Below are positions 1-6,253 of a stretch of 6,727 bases of DNA, in pieces. The notes below the pieces were generated by a model that was not told the DNA's origin, searched no databases, and worked only from the letters and a program-made list of their open reading frames with translations. This DNA is from Paracoccaceae bacterium (GTDB lineage: Bacteria; Pseudomonadota; Alphaproteobacteria; Rhodobacterales; Rhodobacteraceae), in contig PXDM01000111.1 in assembly GCA_003565055.1 (NCBI GenBank), positions 1-6,727 on the forward strand. Reading direction: 5' to 3'. The number at the start of each line of letters is the position of its first letter. Within the stretch, counting starts at the first letter, position 1. The position numbers and the translations under genes are program-made.

Positions 1-776
<776 letters not shown>

Positions 777-780
777 ACGC

Positions 781-1392
781 ATGACCGGGGTTTTTGCAGC
801 ATGGCTCGCGCATCTGCTCGCCGCCGCAAGCCCCGGGCCGGCCATTCTGCTGGCCGCGCGCACCGGCGTGACCCAAGGCTTCCGCACGGGCGTCTGGCTC
901 TGCCTCGGCATGGCGCTGGGGGCGATGATCTGGGCGGCGGCGGCGCTCTTCGGGCTGGCCGCGCTCTTTGCCATCGCGCCGGGGCTCTTCTGGGCGTTCA
1001 AGCTCGCAGGCGCGGCGTTTCTGATCTGGCTCGCTGTCAGGATGTGGCGCCACGCGAAAGACCCGGTGCAACTGGATGCGCCCCGCACGCCGCGCCCCGG
1101 CACAGCGGGCGCTGCGTTTCGGCTGGGCCTGCTCGCACAACTCGCCAATCCCAAACCCGCTGTCTTTTTCGGCGCGGTCTTCGTCGCGGCCGTCCCGCCC
1201 GGCTCCAGCGCGCTGACCCTCGCGCTGCTGCTCGCGCTGGTTTTCGCGAATGAAATGCTCTGCACGCTCGCCGTCGCGCGCGCCTTCAGCTTCCCCACGC
1301 CCCGCACCGCATATGCGCGCTTCAAACTCTGGATTGATCGCGCATTTGGCGGCATGCTGGCCGCATTGGGCGTCTCACTCGCTGCCACTTGA
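781..1392 (+). CDS. LysE/RhtB-family amino-acid exporter-like membrane protein
   Basis: A 203-residue, very hydrophobic protein of the LysE/RhtB translocator family, whose members export amino acids or derivatives across the inner membrane; the substrate cannot be told from sequence. Family marks are SPGP at residues 17-20 at the end of the first helix, the small-residue-rich second helix (about 38-62), and NPK at 123-125 opening the second half. Hydrophobic stretches lie near 4-26, 38-62, 64-88, 115-135, 143-167 and 186-202, with a charged Pro/Arg-rich loop near 90-110. This fits the family's usual ~200 residues and 5-6 helices. The ATG lies 4 bases after the fabI stop, with AAGGA at 765-769 inside the fabI end, so translation is probably coupled to fabI. 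Third-position GC matches its neighbours, so nothing suggests recent transfer. The family call is firm; any specific name (LysE, RhtB, ArgO) would be a guess. Confidence 0.88.
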   Translation: MTGVFAAWLAHLLAAASPGPAILLAARTGVTQGFRTGVWLCLGMALGAMIWAAAALFGLAALFAIAPGLFWAFKLAGAAFLIWLAVRMWRHAKDPVQLDAPRTPRPGTAGAAFRLGLLAQLANPKPAVFFGAVFVAAVPPGSSALTLALLLALVFANEMLCTLAVARAFSFPTPRTAYARFKLWIDRAFGGMLAALGVSLAAT

Positions 1393-1401
1393 GGACATAT
1401 C

Positions 1402-1905
1402 ATGACCGACCGCCTGCCCCATGAAAAAGGCTTCCATATCAGCTGGGACCAGATCCACCGCGACAGCCGCGCGCTGGCCTGGCGGCTGGACAAGCAAGGC
1501 CCCGATGGCGGCCAATGGCGCGCGATTGTCGCGATTACACGCGGCGGGCTTGCGCCTGCGATGATCATCGCGCGCGAGTTGGACATCCGCACGGTCGATA
1601 CGATCAGCGTCAAATCCTATGACTGGCAGAAACAGGCCGAGGCGCAGGTGCTCAAAGCGCCCCAGGCCGATCTGATGGGCGATCAGGGCGAAGGCATCCT
1701 GATCATCGACGATCTGGTCGACACGGGCAAAACGCTGGAACTGGTCCGCGAGATGTTCCCGAAGGCGCATTTTGCGACTGTCTATGCCAAGCCCAAGGGC
1801 CGCGAGATGGTGGACAGTTTCATCACCGAAGTCAGCCAGGACACGTGGATTTTCTTTCCCTGGGACATGGCACTGCAATATGTCGAGCCCTATCGCGGGC
1901 GGTAG
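1402..1905 (+). CDS. gpt: Xanthine phosphoribosyltransferase (XGPRT)
   Basis: This enzyme transfers phosphoribose from PRPP to xanthine or guanine (hypoxanthine more weakly), giving XMP or GMP in purine salvage. The 167-residue protein has the type I phosphoribosyltransferase layout: TRGG at 46-49 (pyrophosphate-binding loop), the PRPP signature ILIIDDLVDTGKT at 99-111 with its paired Asp residues, and a C-terminal DTWIFFPWDMAL (147-158). The last lines up with the E. coli Gpt segment DTWIEQPWDMGV, whose Trp lies at the purine site. That hood segment separates it from hypoxanthine (Hpt) and adenine (Apt) enzymes. It is slightly longer than E. coli Gpt (152). The ATG at 1402 has GAGGA at 1391-1395, overlapping the stop of the exporter gene, so the two are probably on one transcript. 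It ends 61 bases from the convergent acetyltransferase gene; no clear intrinsic terminator is seen between them. Confidence 0.95.
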   Translation: MTDRLPHEKGFHISWDQIHRDSRALAWRLDKQGPDGGQWRAIVAITRGGLAPAMIIARELDIRTVDTISVKSYDWQKQAEAQVLKAPQADLMGDQGEGILIIDDLVDTGKTLELVREMFPKAHFATVYAKPKGREMVDSFITEVSQDTWIFFPWDMALQYVEPYRGR

Positions 1906-1966
1906 GGGGATCTCGCGTATCAAACGGTTTCAAGTGACGGGTTTTGAGCCACACCAGACCCTGCCT

Positions 1967-2413
1967 CTACAGGGGCTTGGAAAGAAAACAGCTATCTTCC
2001 ACTTCCGAATGAAAGCCGCAACGCTCGTAGAACAGTCGAGCTGTGACCGTGCTTTCCAGTTGGCATCGCTGAACGTTCCGTAGCCGTAGTTTCGCCTCTA
2101 TGGCTTCCAAGATGGCCTTGCTGACGCCTTCAAAGCGAGCTTCGGGATGGACGTAGTTCAACAGAATTTCGCCGCTTAGCGTCGCCATCCCGACACCGAC
2201 GATCTTGCTATCACGTTCCGCCACAAGCACTATTGCATCATCGCGGGCAATCCACTGTCGCCAAGCCGCAACGGTTTTATTGCGAAGCCACCCGTCGAGT
2301 TCTGTCGGATCATTCAAATGATCTGCAACGCATAGCTCAGCGATCGAGCGGCGCAGAGCATTCACTGCCTCTGCAGCGTCGGCCGCGGTCCCTCCCCTGA
2401 TCTGGATATCCAT
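1967..2413 (-). CDS. GNAT-family N-acetyltransferase, substrate unknown
   Basis: A 148-residue protein with the GNAT fold, which moves an acetyl group from acetyl-CoA to an amine. N-terminal IQIRGGTAADAAEAVN begins the fold; residues 61-80 form the paired central strands (IVLVAERDSKIVGVGMATL). The acetyl-CoA loop region follows, LNYVHPEARFEGVSK (85-99), in place of the usual R/Q-x-x-G-x-G/A (here R-F-E-G-V-S), and then ARLFYERCGF at 125-134, the typical late-domain motif. It resembles the small single-domain acetyltransferases common in bacterial genomes; the acceptor cannot be inferred. The ATG at 2411-2413 has GAGGG about 5-9 bases upstream on the minus strand. GC is about 55% by hand count over 1981-2400, below the ~65% flanks, and codons are less biased, which suggests later acquisition. 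It follows cmk on the same strand after 125 bases and converges on gpt. No convincing promoter was found. Confidence 0.86.
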   Translation of the reverse strand: MDIQIRGGTAADAAEAVNALRRSIAELCVADHLNDPTELDGWLRNKTVAAWRQWIARDDAIVLVAERDSKIVGVGMATLSGEILLNYVHPEARFEGVSKAILEAIEAKLRLRNVQRCQLESTVTARLFYERCGFHSEVEDSCFLSKPL

Positions 2414-2523
2414 CTAATCCCTCACCATAGGGCAAGCATTCCTAGACGCTACTGACTCGCAACGGTAGCTTCGTCCGTGTCTTACCCGCCTCAACAGTCA
2501 AGCCTAGAGGAATGTCGTCAGCG

Positions 2524-2537
2524 GGCCAGCACTGGCC
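2524..2537 (-). terminator. Perfect hairpin just after the cmk stop (possible weak terminator)
   Basis: GGCCAG (2524-2529) and CTGGCC (2532-2537) form a perfect inverted repeat, effectively a 5-bp GC-rich stem with a 4-base loop, beginning 2 bases past the cmk stop on the minus strand. There is no T-run after it in that direction, so it is not a textbook intrinsic terminator. It could be a 3'-end-stabilising or pausing hairpin, or chance in GC-rich DNA. Confidence 0.3.
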
Positions 2538-2538
2538 A

Positions 2539-3126
2539 CTACCCCAACCGGGCGCGGATGATCACGAGCGCCTTGTCCACGGCCTCGTCAATGCTCAGCG
2601 TGGTCGTGTCGAGCGTGATCGCATCTTCAGCCGGGCGTAGCGGCGCATCAGCCCGCCCCATGTCGCGGGCGTCGCGGGCGCGGACCTGTTCCAGCACCTC
2701 GGCCAGACTGCCCTCGCCCGTCTCGCGCCAGCGCCGCTCGGCGCGGCATTCGGCGCTGGCGGTGACGAAGAGCTTCACCTCGGCCCCCGGACAAATCACT
2801 GTGCCGATATCGCGCCCGTCCAGCACGGCCCCGCCCTCGCGCGCGGCAAAGTCGCGCTGAAACGCCACGAGGGCCGCGCGCACATCCGGCAGCACGGCCA
2901 CGCGGCTGGCCGCTTCGCCCGCCGCCAGGCTGCGCAGATCGGGGCGAGCGAGGTCCTCGGCGCAAAGCGTGCAGGCCGCCTGGGTGGGGTCTCCGCCCTT
3001 CATGCCGACCGCGCGGTAGAGAAGTCCCGTATCGAGATGCGCAAAGCCGAAATGCGCGGCCACTGCGCGGCTGATCGTCCCCTTGCCCGCCGCTGCCGGA
3101 CCATCAATCGCCACACAGAATTTCAT
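2539..3126 (-). CDS. cmk: Cytidylate kinase ((d)CMP kinase)
   Basis: Cmk phosphorylates CMP and dCMP with ATP, feeding CTP and dCTP pools. The 195-residue protein has the P-loop GPAAAGKGT (9-17), the nucleotide-binding DTGLLYRAV (32-40), AASRVAVLPDVR (72-83), DGRDIGTVI (103-111), the lid-region RARDARD (149-155) and TLDTTTLSIDEA near the C-terminus, all standard for bacterial Cmk. It is shorter than E. coli Cmk (227): the stretch between YRAV and AASRVA is about 31 residues, so most of the NMP-binding insert of the E. coli enzyme is missing. I believe this compact form is usual in alphaproteobacteria. The start is the ATG at 3124-3126, preceded by AAAGGG about 8 bases upstream; an in-frame upstream start at 3174 would add 16 residues before the normal beginning, MKFCVAIDG. 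It is divergent from the MipA-like gene. The frequent neighbours aroA and rpsA are not next to it on the downstream side. Confidence 0.96.
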   Translation of the reverse strand: MKFCVAIDGPAAAGKGTISRAVAAHFGFAHLDTGLLYRAVGMKGGDPTQAACTLCAEDLARPDLRSLAAGEAASRVAVLPDVRAALVAFQRDFAAREGGAVLDGRDIGTVICPGAEVKLFVTASAECRAERRWRETGEGSLAEVLEQVRARDARDMGRADAPLRPAEDAITLDTTTLSIDEAVDKALVIIRARLG

Positions 3127-3288
3127 CGCGCGCCCTTTCTCTTGCAGATCGCCCCTCCATCGGCAAAAACACAACAGAATTCAAGATTTCTGCCGCAGGT
3201 TGCACAGTCTGCGTGGAAATTTCGACACTGCCACCTAAGACTCTCCACAACACCACGTACCCTCTCTTCGATTCGGGAAGTTCCGCTC
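3127..3288. promoter_or_regulatory. Divergent intergenic region between cmk and the MipA-like gene
   Basis: This 162-base gap must hold the 5' signals of both divergent genes unless they are read from further away. It is less GC-rich than its flanks, with a run near 3162-3190 rich in A/T. I see only weak promoter resemblance, such as TTGCAC at 3200-3205 without a good -10 at proper spacing, so no individual promoter is called. GGGAAG at 3275-3280 is a plausible Shine-Dalgarno for the plus-strand gene and AAAGGG (minus strand, about 3134-3139) for cmk. Confidence 0.45.
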
Positions 3289-4059
3289 ATGACCATGACC
3301 CGCACTTTGCGCCTTGTCACCGCCCTTGGCTGCGGCCTCATCGCCCTGCCCGCTGTCGCGCAGGAGCGCGGGTTGTCCTTTTCGATCACGGGCGGCGCTG
3401 CGGTCGTGCCCGACTATTTCGGCTCGGACAGCTACAGCGCTGGGCCGACCGGCAGTTTCGGGTTCGGCGGGCTGCGCCTTGGCGCACTGTCGCTGGGCGC
3501 GCTCGAGACGGCTGAGCCTTTCGCCCCCGGTGCAGGCGCTTATGGCACGTTCCGCTTCATCCCCAAGCGCGAAGGCAAGGATGAGCTTGACGGGCTTGAT
3601 GATGTGAAAGCGTCCGCCGAGATCGGCGTCGGTGTGCAATATACCGACGATGTCTGGCAGGCCTATGGCGAGTTGCGTTACGGCGTGATCGGTCACCGGG
3701 CCATCGCGGGCGAGCTGGGTGCCAATCTGATTTACCGCGACCCTTCGGGTTTGGTCCTGAACGCAGGCCCGCGCGCGGAATTCGGCAACCGGACATTCAA
3801 CCGGACTTATTTCGGCGTGACCGAGGATGAAGCGGCAGATTCCGGTCTGACAGCCTTCACTCCTTCAGCGGGCTTCCATTCTATCGGCGTGGAGGCCGGC
3901 GCCTACCAGCCGCTCGGCGCGGATTGGGGCCTGTCGGGATCGGTGCGTTTCGACCGGCTGCGCGGTGATGCAGCGGATTCGCCCATCGTCGAGCAAGGTT
4001 CGCGCAACCAGATCAGCGCTGAAATCGGGCTGACACGGCATTTCAACCTGCGTTTCTGA
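3289..4059 (+). CDS. MipA/OmpV-family outer-membrane beta-barrel protein
   Basis: A 256-residue secreted protein. Residues 1-24 form a signal peptide: basic start (MTMTRTLR), hydrophobic core, and an AVA-Q type I cleavage site after residue 24. The Cys in the core lacks a proper lipobox, so a lipoprotein is unlikely. The mature part opens with GLSFSITGGAAVVPDYFGS, the typical MipA/OmpV start (a strand, then P-x-Y-x-GS), and continues in alternating short strands and Gly/Asp-rich turns. It ends HFNLRF, with the C-terminal Phe used as the beta-barrel assembly signal. MipA was described as a murein-hydrolase scaffold in E. coli and OmpV as a Vibrio outer-membrane protein; the role here is unknown. 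The ATG at 3289 is chosen because it gives a clean signal peptide; a second in-frame ATG at 3295 would also work. The open frame extends further upstream but overlaps cmk and has no signal sequence there. Confidence 0.88.
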   Translation: MTMTRTLRLVTALGCGLIALPAVAQERGLSFSITGGAAVVPDYFGSDSYSAGPTGSFGFGGLRLGALSLGALETAEPFAPGAGAYGTFRFIPKREGKDELDGLDDVKASAEIGVGVQYTDDVWQAYGELRYGVIGHRAIAGELGANLIYRDPSGLVLNAGPRAEFGNRTFNRTYFGVTEDEAADSGLTAFTPSAGFHSIGVEAGAYQPLGADWGLSGSVRFDRLRGDAADSPIVEQGSRNQISAEIGLTRHFNLRF

Positions 4060-4111
4060 CAAGCGGGTCACGCAGGCCATGGTAAAAGCGCAAATCGCAC
4101 GCTAGGTCTTG

Positions 4112-4127
4112 GGGCAAATCTTTGCCC
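4112..4127 (+). promoter_or_regulatory. Perfect inverted repeat abutting the pepA Shine-Dalgarno
   Basis: GGGCAAA (4112-4118), TC, TTTGCCC (4121-4127) is an uninterrupted 7-base inverted repeat; as RNA it would fold as a 6-bp stem with a 4-base loop. It ends exactly where the GGAGG ribosome site begins (4128). A competing pairing exists: GGGGC at 4111-4115 could pair with GCCCC at 4132-4136, which would enclose or cover the ribosome site. It could tune pepA translation, be the 3' hairpin of the preceding gene, or be an operator half-site pair. No T-run follows, so it is not a standard terminator. Confidence 0.5.
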
Positions 4128-4132
4128 GGAGG
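4128..4132 (+). promoter_or_regulatory. Shine-Dalgarno of pepA
   Basis: GGAGG lies 4 bases before the ATG at 4137, a short but workable spacing. It settles the start at 4137 rather than the in-frame TTG at 4122, which lies inside the hairpin, or the ATG at 4146. Confidence 0.75.
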
Positions 4133-4136
4133 CCCC

Positions 4137-5600
4137 ATGACACAGATGCAAACCCCTGCCCTGATCGAAACCGACCTCGACGCGATTGCCCAGCAGACGG
4201 GCCGCGTGGTGGTGTTCGCGGATCAGGACGCGCCCCTGCCTAGGACCACGCGCAAGCTCGACACGCTGATGCGCAAAGCCCTGTCGCGCGCCGTGGAGAG
4301 CGAGGCATTTGGCAAGCTCAAGCCCGGTGAGGCACTGACGCTCGACTATCCTGCAGGGGTCGCGGCGGAATCTGTGCAGATCGTACGCATGCCCAAGCGT
4401 GTTGAGCCAGAGGCCTTGCGCAAGGCGGGGCTGAGCATCGGGCGCGCGCAAGGGACAAGCGCGACACTCATCTGCGCCAATGCCCTGCCTGTGGGCGAGA
4501 TGATCCGCGCAGCGCTGTTGCGCAGCTACCAGTATCAGGCCCAGAAATCCAAACCGAAGCCCGATTTCGGTCCCTACACCCTGATGGTCAATTCCCCCGA
4601 GAAGGCCGAAGCTGACCTCGCTGAAGCCGTGGCGCTGGCGGGGGCGGTGCATATGACCCGCGATCTGGTCAATGCCCCGGCGAATGTGCTGACCACAACG
4701 AGCTTCGCTGAGCAGATCAAGGGGATGGAGGCGCTGGGGCTCAAGGTCGAGATCCTTGAGGAAGCGGAGATGGAGGCGCTTGGCATGCGGTCGCTGCTTG
4801 CGGTCGGGCAAGGCTCGGACAGCCCGTCGAAACTGGCGATCCTGCGCTGGGAAGGGGCCGAGGGCGCGCCGCTGGCCGTGGTCGGCAAAGGCGTGATGTT
4901 CGACACGGGCGGGATTTCGCTGAAGCCCGGTGCGGGCATGGAAGAAATGACCATGGATATGGGCGGCGCTGCCGTCACGGTCGGGCTGATGCAGGCGCTC
5001 GCCGCGCGCAAGGCGCCGGCGCATGTCGTGGGGCTGGTCGGGCTGGTCGAGAACATGCCCGATGCCCGCGCCCAGCGCCCCGGCGATGTGGTCAAATCCA
5101 TGAAGGGCGACATGATCGAGGTGATCAACACGGATGCCGAGGGCCGCATGGTGCTCGCGGATGTGCTCTGGTACGCGCAGGAGCATATCCAGCCGCACGC
5201 CGTGATTGATCTGGCGACGCTGACAGGCGCGATCATCGTGGCGCTGGGCCATGAGAAGGCCGGGGTTTTCGCCAATGATGATGCCCTCGCCGAAGCATTT
5301 CTGAACGCGGCGGCAGAGGTAGGCGAAGGCGCCTGGCGGATGCCGCTCGATCCGGCCTATCACAAGCTGATCAAATCGCGCATCGCCGATATCAAGAACT
5401 CCGCCGGGCGTCCCGCAGGCTCGATCACGGCAGCGAGTTTCCTGCAATGTTTCATCAAGCCGGACATGCCCTGGATCCATCTCGATATCGCGGGCGTGGC
5501 GCTGACCAAGGGCGAGAGTGCGCATGCGCCGAAGGGCGCGTCGGGCTGGGGCGTGCTGGCGCTTGATGCGCTGGTTCGCGCACGGTTCGAGACCCGCTGA
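4137..5600 (+). CDS. pepA: Leucyl aminopeptidase (cytosol aminopeptidase, M17 family)
   Basis: PepA removes N-terminal residues, preferably Leu, from peptides using two metal ions; the E. coli protein also binds DNA in site-specific recombination and carAB control. The 487-residue length is normal. The N-terminal domain covers about 1-150. The catalytic domain carries every expected residue at a constant offset of 19 from E. coli: metal ligands Lys251 and Asp256 (VVGKGVMFDTGG), Asp274 (MTMDMGG), Asp333 and Glu335 in the family signature NTDAEGRMVLADVL (331-344), and the catalytic Lys263 (SLKP) and Arg337. LVNAPANVLT (177-186) is also typical. The enzyme should therefore be active and form the usual hexamer. 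The start at 4137 rests on GGAGG 4 bases upstream. Its TGA is 12 bases before holC, a pairing also found in E. coli (pepA-holC-valS), so the two are probably co-transcribed. Confidence 0.97.
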   Translation: MTQMQTPALIETDLDAIAQQTGRVVVFADQDAPLPRTTRKLDTLMRKALSRAVESEAFGKLKPGEALTLDYPAGVAAESVQIVRMPKRVEPEALRKAGLSIGRAQGTSATLICANALPVGEMIRAALLRSYQYQAQKSKPKPDFGPYTLMVNSPEKAEADLAEAVALAGAVHMTRDLVNAPANVLTTTSFAEQIKGMEALGLKVEILEEAEMEALGMRSLLAVGQGSDSPSKLAILRWEGAEGAPLAVVGKGVMFDTGGISLKPGAGMEEMTMDMGGAAVTVGLMQALAARKAPAHVVGLVGLVENMPDARAQRPGDVVKSMKGDMIEVINTDAEGRMVLADVLWYAQEHIQPHAVIDLATLTGAIIVALGHEKAGVFANDDALAEAFLNAAAEVGEGAWRMPLDPAYHKLIKSRIADIKNSAGRPAGSITAASFLQCFIKPDMPWIHLDIAGVALTKGESAHAPKGASGWGVLALDALVRARFETR

Positions 5601-5612
5601 GCGCTGCGCGCG

Positions 5613-6080
5613 ATGGGCAAGGCGATGTTCTACCACCTGACCCACAGCCCGATGGAGGTGACGGCGACCACGCTCTTGACCCGCGCCCATGCGCAGGGGA
5701 TGCGCGTGGCTGTGCGGGCGCGCTCGAAGGCGGCCTTGGAGCGGCTGGATCTGCATCTTTGGACCGCCGCGAAGGACAGCTTCCTGCCCCATGGCCGCGC
5801 GGGCGGGCCGCATGACGCGGATCAGCCGATCCTGCTGACGACGCAGGCCGCCGCGCCGAATGCCCCGGTCTGCGTGATGAGCATCGAGAGCGCGGAAGTG
5901 CACGCGGAAGACGTGGCGGGGCTGGAACGGCTCTGGGTGCTGTTTGACGGGCAAGACGCGCAGGCGATGGATCTCGCCCGCGCGCAATGGAAAGCCATGG
6001 TGAGCGCGGGCGTGCTGGCCGAATACTGGTCGGAAGAAAGCGGCGCCTGGGTGAAGAAAGCGCAATCCGGTCAGAGTTAG
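5613..6080 (+). CDS. holC: DNA polymerase III chi subunit
   Basis: Chi links the clamp loader, through psi, to single-stranded-DNA-binding protein at the replication fork. The 155-residue protein opens FYHLTHSPMEVTATTLL, with FYHLT the usual first strand, and has the Walker-less chi layout: RVAVRARSK (31-39), the LW-x5-SFLPH segment (49-60), GGPHDADQPILLTT (64-77) and RLWVLFDGQDAQAMDLARAQWK (107 on). The HGRAGGPHDADQPILL wording is the alphaproteobacterial form as I recall it. Length matches the family (about 147-155). The ATG at 5613 is favoured because MGK-x-x-FYHLT starts are common in relatives; the ATG at 5625 would drop four residues and has AAGG too close to it. No strong Shine-Dalgarno precedes 5613, which fits translation coupled to pepA 12 bases upstream. 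valS, its downstream neighbour in E. coli, is absent here. Confidence 0.93.
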   Translation: MGKAMFYHLTHSPMEVTATTLLTRAHAQGMRVAVRARSKAALERLDLHLWTAAKDSFLPHGRAGGPHDADQPILLTTQAAAPNAPVCVMSIESAEVHAEDVAGLERLWVLFDGQDAQAMDLARAQWKAMVSAGVLAEYWSEESGAWVKKAQSGQS

Positions 6081-6253
6081 TGTTCGCTACCTGACACAAG
6101 ATACCCCTATGACGGCTTCGAGCCCATCAGCGACATTCAGGCAGGCCGCAGCATCGGAGAAACCTTCACAGGCGCAGCACCGAAGAGTTCCCCACGCTCA
6201 GGCCCCTGATGGCCTTTCTGTCGTGTAGAAATAGGCATTTACTGCTTACCACT
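6081..6253. other. Intergenic transition zone between core DNA and the AT-rich segment
   Basis: No supported gene lies here. The frame of holC stays open after its TAG for 42 codons, to a TGA at 6207-6209, with a protein-like reading (residues such as YPYDGFEPISDIQAGRSIG from about 6102). A separate 39-codon ATG frame runs from 6109 to 6228. Neither has a ribosome site or a recognised family. Composition falls from GC-rich to AT-rich from about 6215 onward. It may hold a decayed gene end or a recombination junction, or be plain spacer. Confidence 0.4.
6200..6218 (+). terminator. Weak hairpin downstream of holC, possible terminator
   Basis: AGGCC (6200-6204) pairs with GGCCT (6211-6215) around a 6-base loop, followed on the plus strand by a short T-rich TTCT. 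The 5-bp stem and broken T-tract make it a marginal candidate for ending the pepA-holC transcript; it lies 120 bases past the holC stop. Confidence 0.25.

Noticed and set aside
1959..1974. CCCTG/CAGGG hairpin between gpt and the acetyltransferase gene as a bidirectional terminator
   Set aside because: Only a 5-bp stem, it overlaps the acetyltransferase stop, and no T-run follows on either strand.
2477..2860. Plus-strand open frame opposite the 3' half of cmk
   Set aside because: Ser/Ala/Arg-rich without motifs; it overlaps the conserved catalytic part of cmk.
3127..3174. Longer cmk start at 3174
   Set aside because: The extra 16 residues lie before the standard N-terminus and the start at 3126 has its own AAAGGG.
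3037..3288. Upstream extension of the MipA-like gene to an earlier start
   Set aside because: It would overlap cmk, adds non-secretory residues in front of a clean signal peptide, and lacks a better ribosome site.
4056..4086. Promoter for pepA with CTGACA at 4056-4061
   Set aside because: The -35 resemblance overlaps the end of the previous gene and no good -10 lies 16-18 bases on; too weak to annotate.
4068..6065. A 665-codon open frame on the minus strand opposite pepA and holC
   Set aside because: It is Arg/His/Pro-rich with no recognisable domain and lies exactly antisense to two well-supported genes; long antisense frames are a by-product of strong third-position GC.
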